A stretch of DNA of 64,000 bases. Source: Dehalobacter sp. (GTDB lineage Bacteria > Bacillota > Desulfitobacteriia > Desulfitobacteriales > Syntrophobotulaceae). Under the pieces are notes generated by a model. The model worked only from the letters and a program-made list of their open reading frames with translations. It was not told the DNA's origin and searched no databases. Shown here one piece after another: positions 8,777 to 17,558 of the stretch. The first letter of the stretch is position 1. The number at the start of each line of letters is the position of its first letter. Position numbers and translations under genes: made by a program. The stretch lies in contig JAMPIU010000143.1 in assembly GCA_023667845.1 (NCBI GenBank), positions 369,759-433,758 on the forward strand. The letters are read 5' to 3'.

Positions 8777-9414
8777 ATGAGAGATTACCAGATATTGACC
8801 CAGGCGATGGGGATCTTAATGAAGAACAGGTGCTAGGGATCTTAAATGAATTTGTGGCAACCAACCCCAGTAACAATGAAGCCGGAAAGGTCCTAAATGC
8901 TTGCCAACAGGGAATGGCGATAGTTGGAGATCTTTTCGAAAAGGGTGAGTATTTTGTTGGCGATCTGATTTTCGCCGGGGAATTGCTTACAGCTGCAATT
9001 GAAACGCTTAAGCCCTTTCTGGGTGGAGAAAATACTGAAAAAGTCGGAAGAATTCTCCTCGCTACGGTTCAAGGTGACTTGCACGATATCGGCAAAAATA
9101 TTTTCAAGAGCATGTCGGAGGCAGCCGGCTTCGAAGTCATTGACCTCGGGATCGACGTATCTGCCAATACTATTGTAGAAAAAGTAAAAGAGACAAAGCC
9201 TCAAATAGTAGGTATGAGCGGCGTTTTGACCATTGCTTTGGATTCTATGAAAAGTACCGCAGCAGCTATTAAGGATGCGGGGTTACGGGAGCAAGTGAAG
9301 GTGATCATTGGCGGGAATCCTGTTACGGCGGAAGCTTGCAAACAGATTGGTGCAGATGCATTTACCACGAATGCTGCAGAAGGCGTAACAATATGTCAAA
9401 AATGGGTAAATTAA
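8777..9414 (+). pseudogene. Methyltransferase corrinoid protein (MtaC/MtvC-like), frameshifted near its start
   Basis: Cobalamin-binding methyltransferase subunit: an N-terminal helical cap (EFVATNPSNNEAGKVLNACQ), then a B12 domain with base-off motif GDLHDIGKN, and GMSGVLT and GGNPVTAEACKQIGAD. The proper start is the ATG at 8777 after AGGGAGAG, giving MRDYQILTQAMG, which aligns with VVDLKVLTQAM of the copy at 45006. That frame ends soon; the rest is one base out. The break is a run of four Gs at 8809-8812; five Gs would restore MRDYQILTQAMGDLNEE. A TTG at 8737 opens the long frame but gives a non-homologous N-terminus. It is a pseudogene, a sequencing indel, or a -1 frameshift product. Confidence 0.8.
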
Positions 9415-9484
9415 GGCTAAAATATTGTTTATTACAAACGGCAGGTGAATTAAAAAAAATAATCATGTGAAGAAAGGTGAGATT

Positions 9485-10649
9485 ATGGACAGCAAACAAC
9501 TGTTTAACGAAAGGATTCAGATATTTGATGATGCCGTACGCATGAAAAAACGCCCATCCAGAGTACCCTTTGTTACCAATGACTGTCTGTGGCGTTATCA
9601 TGACTTAGGTATGAAATTGAGTGAGGCTTTGTTAAGTACGCAGGGTGTAGAAGATGCAGTTATTAACTTTCAAAAAAGGTATCAATTTGACTTGCTATTG
9701 GACATCGGAGACAGAAACCCATTGCAAATGACAAGAAGTCTGGGTAATTATGAATATCTCATCAATGACGAAAATAACACGATGATGTTAAAAGAACAAT
9801 GCTTTTTCCTAGAAGAGGATTATGACAAGTTTATTAATAATCCTGTTAAGACCTTGTGGGAAGACATCATGCCGAGAAAGTATTCTTTATTTACGAAGGA
9901 TATGCCGCTAGAGACTTTGCAGAATACTCTGGGCAAATTTTTGGAATACGCCCAAGCCATGGAGAAAACAACGATAAGGCTTATTGATGAGTGCGGAGTC
10001 CCGCCCATCTTAGATGTGCAAAATGGCGCAAGAATATACCCTGCTTTTGAATGTTTATATAATTTCTTAAGGGGTATGAAGGGACTTTCCAGAGACCTTA
10101 GGGTTCACCCCGAAAAAGTAAAGGCATTTTGCGATACGTATCATGAGTTTTTTGTCAAAAATGAGATCAATAAAATCAAAAAGGTGGATTCCCCAACGAG
10201 TTTTTACAGCATTCGCCATCTTATTAAGCCAGAATATGGTTAACCCCAAACAGTTTGGGACTTATTACTGGCGATACTTTAAAGAAATTGTGGATAAGGT
10301 CGTCGAAACCGGCAATACAATGTTTATACTTAGTGAAGGAACAACAAAGCATATAACGGAATACTTGCAGGAACTTCCCAAAGGACATTTTTGTTTCTAC
10401 GTTGAATCGGATGACATATTCGAAGCCAGAAAGAGATTCCCGAACTTATGCTTATGGGGTGGAATACCTCTGGATTTAATTAGCAAGGGAACAAAGCAGC
10501 AATGTATTGATTATGTAAAAAAGGTTATTGATGAAGTTGGGACAGATGGGGGTCTTATTCTCAGCACAAACAAGTTTACAACAGTACCGCAGGATTGCAA
10601 CAGGGAAAATTTATTAGCTGTCAGTGAATTTGTCAGGAATTACAAATAA
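9485..10649 (+). pseudogene. UroD-family corrinoid methyltransferase, frameshifted
   Basis: Homologue of the intact 389-residue protein at 45649. ATG 9485 follows GAAAGGTGAG and reads MDSKQLFNERIQIFDDAVRM through RHLIKPEYG, stopping at 10243. The homologous remainder (MVNPKQFGTYYWRYFKEIVD ... NRENLLAVSEFVRNYK) continues in the next frame to 10649. The shift is around 10228-10240, where dropping one base joins the halves. UroD-fold methyltransferases such as MtaA/CmuA move methyl groups between a corrinoid protein and another carrier. No HxC zinc motif of MtaA is obvious. With the corrinoid gene just upstream it forms a two-gene methyl-transfer cassette. Confidence 0.78.
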
Positions 10650-10682
10650 TAATTATTTTATACAAATAAGGAGGAATAGATA

Positions 10683-10817
10683 ATGGGAGAAAAAATTGAT
10701 TACACAAAATATCCAGATGGGCATGAGGCCTTAAAGTCCATGTTGGACTTTCTTCCTTCTGAGGAAGCTAAAGCAGGGTTGCTAATCGGTTTCACTGTAT
10801 TCATGTCTCTCATGTAA
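10683..10817 (+). CDS. 44-residue microprotein after the methyltransferase
   Basis: A strong ribosome site (AAGGAGGAATAGATA) precedes ATG 10683. The peptide has a charged N-terminal half (MGEKIDYTKYPDGHEALKSM) and a hydrophobic C-terminus (AGLLIGFTVFMSLM). An equivalent small gene (46843) follows the other methyltransferase copy, also acidic first and hydrophobic last. The shared position, size and hydrophobic tail argue that it is a real gene, perhaps a small membrane-associated partner. Function unknown. Confidence 0.7.
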   Translation: MGEKIDYTKYPDGHEALKSMLDFLPSEEAKAGLLIGFTVFMSLM

Positions 10818-10947
10818 ATACATCATGGCCTAAGTGACTGCAGCAAATTGCCGCAGGAGGAGAAAATGTTGTTGTGTAGTCCAGACTACTAAGTTTTGTT
10901 TGGATTAACGGATAAAATAATATGAAGGTACCTGTTCTGGAGATGAA

Positions 10948-10979
10948 AATAAAGCAGTAGCTGGGTCTACTGCTTTATT
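10948..10979. terminator. Bidirectional terminator between microprotein and chemoreceptor genes
   Basis: Perfect 13-bp stem AATAAAGCAGTAG / CTACTGCTTTATT with a six-base loop, placed between two converging genes, with T/A tracts on both sides. Confidence 0.88.
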
Positions 10980-11051
10980 CTCGATGTAGTTAAATCTGTT
11001 TGCATTTTTATCTTAGATTTAATAAAGTCAAATTTCGGTATTCGTATTAAG

Positions 11052-11921
11052 TTAAAGTATCTGGGCTACTTTCATGATATTTTCAGCGGATAATGCCAAT
11101 TCGGACATGGACGCTGTGATTTGCTCAGAAGCAGCAGCTTGGCTTTCGCCTAATCCGGAGGCCTGAATTACTTGACTAATTAACTTAGTGGATTCGTCTT
11201 TAATAGAAGAAACAATTTCTTTTATATCTTTGATTGAAGAAGCACTGTTGGTAGCCATCTTCCTTATTTCTTCCGCGACAACGGCAAATCCGCGTCCTTG
11301 TTCGCCTGCCCGGGCAGCTTCAATAGCGGCATTAATGCCTAAGAGGTTGGAGTTGGCTGCTAGATCATTAATAAACTTGAGGATCTCATCGGTTTTTTTG
11401 ATTTCTTCCAAAACTCTTTCGCCCCTGGATTTTATTCCTTCCAATTCCTGGGCCAGTTTCATGGCAGCGGCAGACAATTCCTCGGTTGTTGCTGTGACCT
11501 CTTGTGAAGAGGCGGACAAAGATTGTGCTGTGTCGGTAAGTAAATTCTGGGTTTCCAGATTAAAGGCCAGGCCGATGCCTCCGATTATTTTACCGTTATC
11601 ATCTTTGACCGGAAAGGAAAAGCCTTTAAAGGAAAAACCAAATACTTCCGCAGGGACTGTCATAACAGTATGCTGACCAGTGCGTACCGCTTCAGCAAGG
11701 GCATCACCCGGAGGAAGCGGCATTCCTATGACGTTGAAAGGCATCCTTGTTTTTTCACTTTCGACACTGTTAAGATACTTTTCGGTATCAGAGAGGGCAA
11801 TCATGTTATCCAGAGGTATCATTTTGTGAAAGTAAGGGAGTGCTCTATTGAGACATTCCAGAATATCAGCTCCATTACCGGCCTCAGGATTATAAGGGTT
11901 TTCTTGATTTGCATTTTCCAT
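11052..11921 (-). CDS. Soluble methyl-accepting chemotaxis-type protein
   Basis: 289 residues with no membrane segment. The N-terminal 130 residues form a small sensor-like region (ending [14 protein letters not shown]); the C-terminal part is a chemoreceptor signalling domain with the conserved hairpin tip [19 protein letters not shown]. It should signal from the cytoplasm to CheA/CheW. ATG 11921 follows GGGAGGATTTATT. Its upstream region, shared with the divergent rdhK at 12306, contains two CprK-type palindromes, suggesting that taxis is tied to organohalide or redox sensing. What it senses is unknown. Confidence 0.88.
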   Translation of the reverse strand: MENANQENPYNPEAGNGADILECLNRALPYFHKMIPLDNMIALSDTEKYLNSVESEKTRMPFNVIGMPLPPGDALAEAVRTGQHTVMTVPAEVFGFSFKGFSFPVKDDNGKIIGGIGLAFNLETQNLLTDTAQSLSASSQEVTATTEELSAAAMKLAQELEGIKSRGERVLEEIKKTDEILKFINDLAANSNLLGINAAIEAARAGEQGRGFAVVAEEIRKMATNSASSIKDIKEIVSSIKDESTKLISQVIQASGLGESQAAASEQITASMSELALSAENIMKVAQIL

Positions 11922-11978
11922 AATAAATCCTCCCTTTGGAAAAATAAAAATATAAGAAATAATGAACGGAAATAATAA

Positions 11979-12003
11979 ATAACCACTCTTATCGAGTGGT
12001 TAT
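11979..12003 (-). other. Hairpin in the chemoreceptor leader
   Basis: Perfect 10-bp inverted repeat ATAACCACTC / GAGTGGTTAT with a five-base loop. It would lie at the very 5' end of the chemoreceptor mRNA if transcription starts near 12005, as the palindrome at 12038 predicts. A 5' stem-loop could stabilise the mRNA. Confidence 0.5.
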
Positions 12004-12037
12004 CACATAGAAGTCTATCATGTTATAATGGCAGGCC

Positions 12038-12055
12038 ATTTAGCACATGCTAAAT
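12038..12055. promoter_or_regulatory. Dehalobox 1 between chemoreceptor and rdhK
   Basis: Perfect-arm palindrome ATTTAGCACATGCTAAAT (TTAGC-N4-GCTAA). Read towards the minus strand, a TAGACT -10-like hexamer (12012-12017) puts a start about 41.5 bp from its centre, consistent with RdhK-type activation of the chemoreceptor gene. Confidence 0.7.
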
Positions 12056-12067
12056 AAATCCAGGCCA

Positions 12068-12083
12068 TTTAGTTTCTACTAAA
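12068..12083. promoter_or_regulatory. Dehalobox 2 between chemoreceptor and rdhK
   Basis: Palindrome TTTAGTTTCTACTAAA (TTAGT-N4-ACTAA). The words CAGGCCATTTAG precede or enter both boxes (12032 and 12061), so the pair arose by a 29-bp direct duplication. TATAAT/TAATAT at 12103-12110 lies at class II distance on the plus strand, towards rdhK 12306. Confidence 0.7.
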
Positions 12084-12305
12084 AAAATATATAGAAAAAA
12101 AATATAATATTATAACCAAGCTTTGTGAATTGTTTGAACTGCAAAGCAAATCAAAGATGGTCTTCTGCCTTTTCTCACCATCTTCTGTAAGGTAAGGAAG
12201 TGATGTAGGGAATAAAAAGTATAAGAAGATAAGTATCTTTTTGTAAACTAAGTATTTTTACCTGTGAGAAAGTTGTCAGTAAAAATTCAAGGGGAGAATG
12301 TAAGT

Positions 12306-12992
12306 ATGGAAAAAACAAATAGTTATTACATCTTACCGAATAATTTTTATCCCATCAAAAAGCTGCAAAATTACATTCATATGGGAGTTGTTCGAAATTA
12401 TTCCAAAGGACAATCCGTTGTTTTGCCTGGAGAATTAATATACAAGATCGTTTATGTGCTTTCAGGAAGATTGAGCATAAACTTTCTAAATGAAGACGGA
12501 AGGCAAAAATTAATGTACTATGCTGATCCTCATACCTATGCCGATAGATTATTTCCATTTGACGATTGTTATGTTCATGTTATTGCAGAAGAAAATAGCA
12601 CAGTCTGTTTTTTCTCTAAAGAAGAACTTTTTGAAATCTTCCAGCAGGACAAAGAAGTGCTTTTTGATTTCATCACAAACTATTCATCAAAATGTGGCTA
12701 TTTTATGCGGGAAGCCAAGGAGATGGTGCTTTATAATCCATCTGTCCGGGTCTTGCGCTTACTTTACGAGCTTTGTCTTACCCAAGGGAAGTCGGTGGAT
12801 AATGTCTATCAAATAGACATTAAACTATCTCAAAAGGCTATTTCTGAAATAACAGGTGTACACTTTGTGACTATAAGCAAAATATTCGGATTTCTAAAAA
12901 AAGAAAACATTTTGTATAAAACAACAAATAAGATCATGGTTATTGACTTGGAACGGCTTAAAGAATTAGTTAATGAGTGGATGGAACTTTGA
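12306..12992 (+). CDS. rdhK: CRP/FNR-family regulator RdhK, GVHF class
   Basis: 228 residues from ATG 12306 (AGGGGAGAATGTAAGT upstream; the open frame reaches 14 codons further but that part is not conserved). N-terminus YYILPNNFYPIKKLQNYIHM, barrel with VVLPGELIYKIVYVLSGRL, dimer helix YFMREAKEMVLYNP, recognition helix GVHFVTISKIFGFLK. It belongs to the subgroup with 29629, 34778 and 35627. It lies 226 bp upstream of rdhBA 13219-14920, the presumed target, and its own promoter has a palindrome, so auto- or cross-regulation is likely. Confidence 0.93.
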   Translation: MEKTNSYYILPNNFYPIKKLQNYIHMGVVRNYSKGQSVVLPGELIYKIVYVLSGRLSINFLNEDGRQKLMYYADPHTYADRLFPFDDCYVHVIAEENSTVCFFSKEELFEIFQQDKEVLFDFITNYSSKCGYFMREAKEMVLYNPSVRVLRLLYELCLTQGKSVDNVYQIDIKLSQKAISEITGVHFVTISKIFGFLKKENILYKTTNKIMVIDLERLKELVNEWMEL

Positions 12993-13119
12993 TACAAATT
13001 TCCCATTTGATTCTTTTTATCAATTAGTATAATACAAAATACACATAAAAAAGTTAATGGGTGTTAATTTGAAACCAGTTAAAATAAAAATATAAAATTT
13101 TTTGCCTAATAAATAATAC

Positions 13120-13163
13120 TTTTATGTGAGACTAAAACTTTAAATTTAAATTATGCTTAAAAT
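13120..13163 (+). promoter_or_regulatory. Dehalobox and -10 of the 13219 rdhBA operon
   Basis: Palindrome with arms TTTTA/TAAAA and an 8-nt spacer (13120-13137, TGTGAGAC inside), followed by TAAAAT at 13158-13163. The centre lies 41.5 bp from a start placed 7 nt after the hexamer, the class II activator position. Confidence 0.65.
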
Positions 13164-13218
13164 AAATTATGGAGATGTAACTTCTAAAAGAAATTAGGGT
13201 AAGGAGGTGAAAAGAATA

Positions 13219-13524
13219 ATGAGTACATTTTTAATCTTTTTGGCAGGGATTCTTTTCTTGGCCGGTGTCCTTTTTATCAAACCGCGTGCGAAGCAGGATA
13301 AGACTTGGAAGACCGTGATTATTTGGACCTTATATGTAATTTTCTTTGTTATCGCTTGTATGGGAGTTTCCTTTGTTTACATCAATGCCAGTGTAGGGCA
13401 TGTCAAAGCATCAAGCACGGCTATCTTCCTGTTTGGGGGGATTTCGCTGATTTTGGCTGTAGTTTTAGCCCGTATCTTAGGATTTATCGGTACAAAGAAA
13501 AAGGCCGAGTCATTACAGGCTTAG
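13219..13524 (+). CDS. rdhB: Membrane anchor RdhB
   Basis: 101 residues, three membrane helices, loop [17 protein letters not shown] (Ser in place of the usual Thr in KATS). Start ATG 13219 after AAGGAGGTGAAAAGAAT; an in-frame GTG at 13207 overlaps that ribosome site and is unlikely. Followed by rdhA after 13 bp. Confidence 0.93.
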   Translation: MSTFLIFLAGILFLAGVLFIKPRAKQDKTWKTVIIWTLYVIFFVIACMGVSFVYINASVGHVKASSTAIFLFGGISLILAVVLARILGFIGTKKKAESLQA

Positions 13525-13537
13525 AGGAGGAAAGTTA

Positions 13538-14920
13538 ATGTCCGAAATTTCAGGAAATAAAGAGAAAGAATCCAAGCAGCAATTTTCGGTAAGCCGCCGC
13601 GGTTTTCTGAGAACCGGGGCAGCAGTTGCCGCTATGGGTGTTATGGGTGCAATTGCGGCTCCATCAAAGATGGCGAACGCAACTGTTAATACGTTGGGTT
13701 ATGAGGCAGCAGGCAAGGGTAAATGGTCAAAATTAAAGCCGAAGATGAGTTACGGAGGAGCCTCGGTCAGTTTTGTGGAGCATAACGACCAGTGGCTTGG
13801 GACCAGCAAGCTTCTCGGGCCTGTTCAAAGGACCGATGAACAGGACGGCGGATTCTGCCTGGCCATCAGAGGTATTTTGGGTGAAAAAGCAAGATATGGG
13901 TACTTCCAGCAAGCCCCAAGATATCCACTGGGAACCGGGTTCTTAAACCCTCTTGGGGCAATCAGCGGGGATAATATGGTGGATGGACCCCTCAGCCCTG
14001 AGAAACTGCCGATTCCGGATCCGGAACAAATGTCTCAGCATATCAAAGACCTTGCTTATTATCTGAGAGCTGACGAAGTAGGGATTGGCAAAATGCCTTC
14101 CTATGCTTATTATGCAAGTACAATGGCACCACCGCAAGGAGCGTATGCTTCGGGCGCAGTTCCCCCTGATGCCCCGATCTCAAAAGCTCCTGTGACGGGT
14201 AACCTGCCAAATGTTATTGTTGTTGCGGTAGAGCAGCATTTGGAAACCTACTTGGCAACGACCGGATATGATGGAATCTCCGTATCGCAATCGTTCCGTT
14301 GCTATCATGCTACAGCCAATATTTCTGTCATTATGGCGCAATACATTCGGAATTTAGGCTATAATGCGAGAGCCCAACATTTTGGCAACTATGAAGCCGT
14401 AATGGGTCCGTGCCTGATTGCTGCCGGAATGGGTGAACTTACCCGCACGGGAGACTGTGTTGCTCATCCAAGATTTGGATTCCGCACGAAAGTAGCAGCT
14501 GTGACCACCGATTTACCGTTAGCCCCGGATAAGCCGATTGATTTTGGGATGTTGGATTTCTGCAGGGTTTGCAAAAAATGTGCAGATGAATGTCCTTCTA
14601 AAGCGATCACCTTCGACGTAGATCCAGTGGAACATAACGGCTATCTGCGTTGGAATACGGATGCAAAAATATGTACAGCTTTCAGGGCCAGTAATGAAGA
14701 AGGCGTCAACTGCGGCAGATGTATTAAAGTGTGTCCCTGGAATTCCAAAGAGGATTCCTGGTTCCACGAAGCAGGCATCTGGATTGGCAGCAAAGGGCAA
14801 GGTGCTGCAAAATTTCTTAAAGGCATCGATGATATGTTTGGCTACGGAACTGAAATTATTGAAGATTATAAATGGTGGCTTGAGTGGCCTGAGCTCTATA
14901 AAATCAAGATGCCAAGCTAA
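13538..14920 (+). CDS. rdhA: Reductive dehalogenase RdhA
   Basis: 460 residues. Tat signal [10 protein letters not shown] (Arg20-Arg21). Core [18 protein letters not shown] and [16 protein letters not shown], with the roughly 14-residue loop insertion ([18 protein letters not shown]) seen in the EQHLETY subgroup. Clusters: [12 protein letters not shown] and [10 protein letters not shown]. The start follows GAGGAGGAAAGTTA. Its first 150 bp are mirrored in the decayed remnant at 7518. Presumed terminal reductase for an unknown organohalide. Confidence 0.96.
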   Translation: MSEISGNKEKESKQQFSVSRRGFLRTGAAVAAMGVMGAIAAPSKMANATVNTLGYEAAGKGKWSKLKPKMSYGGASVSFVEHNDQWLGTSKLLGPVQRTDEQDGGFCLAIRGILGEKARYGYFQQAPRYPLGTGFLNPLGAISGDNMVDGPLSPEKLPIPDPEQMSQHIKDLAYYLRADEVGIGKMPSYAYYASTMAPPQGAYASGAVPPDAPISKAPVTGNLPNVIVVAVEQHLETYLATTGYDGISVSQSFRCYHATANISVIMAQYIRNLGYNARAQHFGNYEAVMGPCLIAAGMGELTRTGDCVAHPRFGFRTKVAAVTTDLPLAPDKPIDFGMLDFCRVCKKCADECPSKAITFDVDPVEHNGYLRWNTDAKICTAFRASNEEGVNCGRCIKVCPWNSKEDSWFHEAGIWIGSKGQGAAKFLKGIDDMFGYGTEIIEDYKWWLEWPELYKIKMPS

Positions 14921-14969
14921 AGGTACAGTCAAAACGCCTAATGTAGTCAAAAACCTAATGTACAATTTC

Positions 14970-15003
14970 ATGCGGCGCACCGTCTAAGTGCGCCGCATTT
15001 TTA
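14970..15003 (+). terminator. Terminator after rdhA
   Basis: Perfect GC-rich stem ATGCGGCGCAC / GTGCGCCGCAT followed by TTTTT. Confidence 0.93.
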
Positions 15004-15194
15004 TGTCCTAAATTGTATTTCGATTCAGAAATAATGAAGAAAAGAAAAATTAAAATAAAATATTAGCAATGATAACGTTGGTTTTTTTATATCATGCTAA
15101 GATTACTCCATAAAGCTTCATTTGAAAACGGTATAACATAGGTTGTATCGGATTCCAGGAGAAGTGTTTTGGAAACAGAGGAGGTGAAAAGAAC

Positions 15195-15506
15195 ATGGGA
15201 ACATTTTTGGTATTTCTGGCGGGTATTTTATTTTTAGGCGGCATCATATTTATCAAACCACGGGCTATGCAAGATGTAAAATGGAAAACAATTGTTAATT
15301 GGGTTTTGTACGTTTTATGGTTTGCAATTACTGGCACCGGGATTTCTTTCATCTATATTAATTCAAGCGTCGGACATGTAAAAGCAACGAGTACTGCCAT
15401 TTTCCTTTTCTTAGGTTTATCGATTGTTCTGGCAATTGTGCTGGCAAGATTCTTAGGTTTTATCGGAAAAAAACGCAATCAGCAAAATACAAATATAGAA
15501 GCATAG
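15195..15506 (+). CDS. rdhB: Membrane anchor RdhB
   Basis: 103 residues with three membrane helices and [17 protein letters not shown] (Ser for Ala). ATG after GAGGAGGTGAAAAGAAC. Upstream, TTTATATCATGCTAAG (15086-15101) resembles a degenerate dehalobox, but no well-placed -10 follows, so its promoter is uncertain. There is no dedicated rdhK immediately upstream. It is 12 bp before rdhA. Confidence 0.92.
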   Translation: MGTFLVFLAGILFLGGIIFIKPRAMQDVKWKTIVNWVLYVLWFAITGTGISFIYINSSVGHVKATSTAIFLFLGLSIVLAIVLARFLGFIGKKRNQQNTNIEA

Positions 15507-15518
15507 AGGTGAAATGCA

Positions 15519-16883
15519 ATGTTTAGATCTTCGGATCACGAAGATAGTAAAAAGGGGTTCCAGATGGACCGCCGCAAGTTTCTGAAAGCCGGGGTTGCTT
15601 CAGCTCTTACCGCCGGAATGGTCGGTGCGATGAACGTTTTGCCGGCTGAAGCCGCTGAAGCTGTGAAGAACACAGCCGGTCCCCAAACCGGAGCCAAATC
15701 CAAACTTCATCCTGTTGTAGATTATGGCGGCTCAAGTGTCAGTTTTGTTGAGCATAATGACCAGTGGCTGGGGACAACCAAAATTGTAGGCACGATCAAA
15801 CCGTATCACGAAGCGGAACAGGGCTTTTATATGGCCAATCGTGGAAAATATTCTCCGGAGGCGCAGCAAGGATTTTATCATTATAAGTTTGTCATGAAAC
15901 ATCCATTTGGTGCTGCCATTGCCCAGTTTGCAATGTCGCTTATGGCCCCTCAAATGGTGAGCGGACAACCGTCTCCGCAGAAACTTCCGATTCCCGACCC
16001 GGAACAAATGTCACAGCATATTAAAGATGCTGCCTATTTTTTGCGCGCTGACGAAGTGGGAATCGGCAAAATGCCGGAGTATGCTTATTATACCCATAAG
16101 GCTCCCAGTCAGGATGATCTGCTGAAAGACGACCTGTCAAAGTCAATTCCTGTGACGGAACGTCTCCCTTATGTTATTGTGGTTATGATTGACCAGCATT
16201 TAGAGACCATGCTGGCTTCTACGGGCTATGACGGCATCAGTGCTTCCCAGTCCATGCGTTCTTACCATACGACCGGCGTAGTTGCGGTTATTCTGGCCAA
16301 TTATATTCGTGGCCTGGGCTATAACGCTAGGGCTCATCACTTCACCAACTATGCTTCAGTCATGCCTCCTCTTATCATGGCTGCAGGGATGGGTGAACTA
16401 TCCAGGACAGGTGACTGTACGGTTCATCCCCGGTTAGGATTCCGCCACAAAGTTGCGGCTGTGACCACAGACTTACCTTTGGTTCCGGATAAACCGATTG
16501 ATTTTGGTTTGCTTGATTTCTGCCGCGTCTGTGCAAAATGCGCGGATAATTGCCCGTCAGGTGCCATTACCCAAGACCGGGATTTGGTTGAATACAACGG
16601 ATATATGCGCTGGAACAGTGATTTTAAAAAATGCACGGAATTCCGTGTAACGAATAAAGAAGGTTCTTCCTGCGGCAGGTGTATGAAGGTATGCCCCTGG
16701 AATTCCAAGGAAAAATCCTGGTTCCATACTGCAGGCACTTGGATTGGCAGCAAAGGAGAAGCTTCTGCCAGTCTTCTTAAGAAAATTGATGATATGTTTG
16801 GCTATGGCGAAGAACAGATTGAAAGATATAAATGGTGGTTGGAATGGCCGGAACGGTATGATGTATCGGCACTCAAGCACTAA
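15519..16883 (+). CDS. rdhA: Reductive dehalogenase RdhA
   Basis: 454 residues. Tat motif [10 protein letters not shown] (Arg18-Arg19) after the N-terminal MFRSSDHED, which is nearly the same in the next operon (17559). Core [18 protein letters not shown] and [16 protein letters not shown]. Clusters [12 protein letters not shown] and [10 protein letters not shown]. It ends in [12 protein letters not shown], again shared with 17559, so these two rdhBA operons are a tandem duplicate pair. Catalytic role as for the family; substrate unknown. Confidence 0.96.
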   Translation: MFRSSDHEDSKKGFQMDRRKFLKAGVASALTAGMVGAMNVLPAEAAEAVKNTAGPQTGAKSKLHPVVDYGGSSVSFVEHNDQWLGTTKIVGTIKPYHEAEQGFYMANRGKYSPEAQQGFYHYKFVMKHPFGAAIAQFAMSLMAPQMVSGQPSPQKLPIPDPEQMSQHIKDAAYFLRADEVGIGKMPEYAYYTHKAPSQDDLLKDDLSKSIPVTERLPYVIVVMIDQHLETMLASTGYDGISASQSMRSYHTTGVVAVILANYIRGLGYNARAHHFTNYASVMPPLIMAAGMGELSRTGDCTVHPRLGFRHKVAAVTTDLPLVPDKPIDFGLLDFCRVCAKCADNCPSGAITQDRDLVEYNGYMRWNSDFKKCTEFRVTNKEGSSCGRCMKVCPWNSKEKSWFHTAGTWIGSKGEASASLLKKIDDMFGYGEEQIERYKWWLEWPERYDVSALKH

Positions 16884-16914
16884 GACAGTAACAATCAATA
16901 TAATTAGTAATTTT

Positions 16915-16992
16915 AAAAGCGGTGAGATTTTATACTCATCGCTTTTAAAATCTATTGCGGCTTACCCCGGGGTACGCTGCAATAGATTTTTA
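16915..16992 (+). terminator. Two consecutive hairpins after rdhA
   Basis: First stem AAAAGCGGTGAG / CTCATCGCTTTT, then a longer one AAAATCTATTGC / GCAATAGATTTT enclosing a GC-rich loop (ACCCCGGGGT) and ending in TTTTTATT. The second is the stronger terminator. Confidence 0.85.
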
Positions 16993-17054
16993 TTATGCCA
17001 TTAAAATGTACTTTCTAAAAAGATTTTGTCTACAGTGTGAATGGCTTCTAACAA

Positions 17055-17100
17055 AACAGCGGTTAATATTCGTTAATCTGACGAAATATTAGCCGCTGTT
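17055..17100. repeat. Inverted repeat upstream of rdhB
   Basis: About 19-bp arms beginning AACAGCGGTTAATATT and closing AATATTAGCCGCTGTT around TAATCTG. There is no T-run, so it is not an obvious terminator. It abuts the dehalobox at 17099 and might be a second operator, a transcription block, or a small mobile-element scar. Confidence 0.6.
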
Positions 17101-17141
17101 AATACATACTAAATTAATATTTTTCACCAACCTGGTATGAT
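17099..17141 (+). promoter_or_regulatory. Dehalobox and -10 of the 17232 rdhBA operon
   Basis: TTAATACATACTAA (17099-17112), a hybrid of the CprK half TTAAT and the local half ACTAA with a 4-nt spacer, stands before TATGAT (17136-17141). Centre to inferred start is about 42.5 bp. Confidence 0.6.
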
Positions 17142-17231
17142 TGACTCAGATAGCACCTTGGAAATCGGTAAGGTTACGATAGACTGAACCGCGTTTCCAA
17201 AAAGTATTTTGCGTAGGGGGAGGTGAAAAAA

Positions 17232-17543
17232 ATGGGAACATTCTTGGTATTTCTAGCCGGAATTCTGTTCTTAGCCGGAATTATTTTTATAAAGCCGCGA
17301 GCTAAGCAGGAGCTGAGATGGAAAACTGTTCTTAACTGGGTATTATACGTCTTGTGGTATTCGATCACAGCAATAGGGGTTTCATTCATTTATATTAACT
17401 CAATCGTAGGACACGTGAAGGCCACAAGTACAGCAATCTTTCTGTTTATCGGATTATCGATCGTTCTAGCCATCGTATTAGCCAGACTTTTAGGATTCTT
17501 AGGAAAAAAACGCGAAAATATCAATTCAAGCGCAAAGGCGTAA
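17232..17543 (+). CDS. rdhB: Membrane anchor RdhB
   Basis: 103 residues; start ATG 17232 after GGGGGAGGTGAAAAAA (the GTG at 17223 lies in the ribosome site). Three membrane helices and [17 protein letters not shown], with Ile replacing the small residue before Val. Paralogue of the 15195 gene. rdhA follows 15 bp later. Confidence 0.92.
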   Translation: MGTFLVFLAGILFLAGIIFIKPRAKQELRWKTVLNWVLYVLWYSITAIGVSFIYINSIVGHVKATSTAIFLFIGLSIVLAIVLARLLGFLGKKRENINSSAKA

Positions 17544-17558
17544 AGAGGTGAAAAAAAG

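Noticed and set aside
15086..15101. TTTATATCATGCTAAG as operator of the 15195 operon
   Set aside because: One half resembles a dehalobox, but no -10 lies at class II distance, so it is not listed as a separate site.
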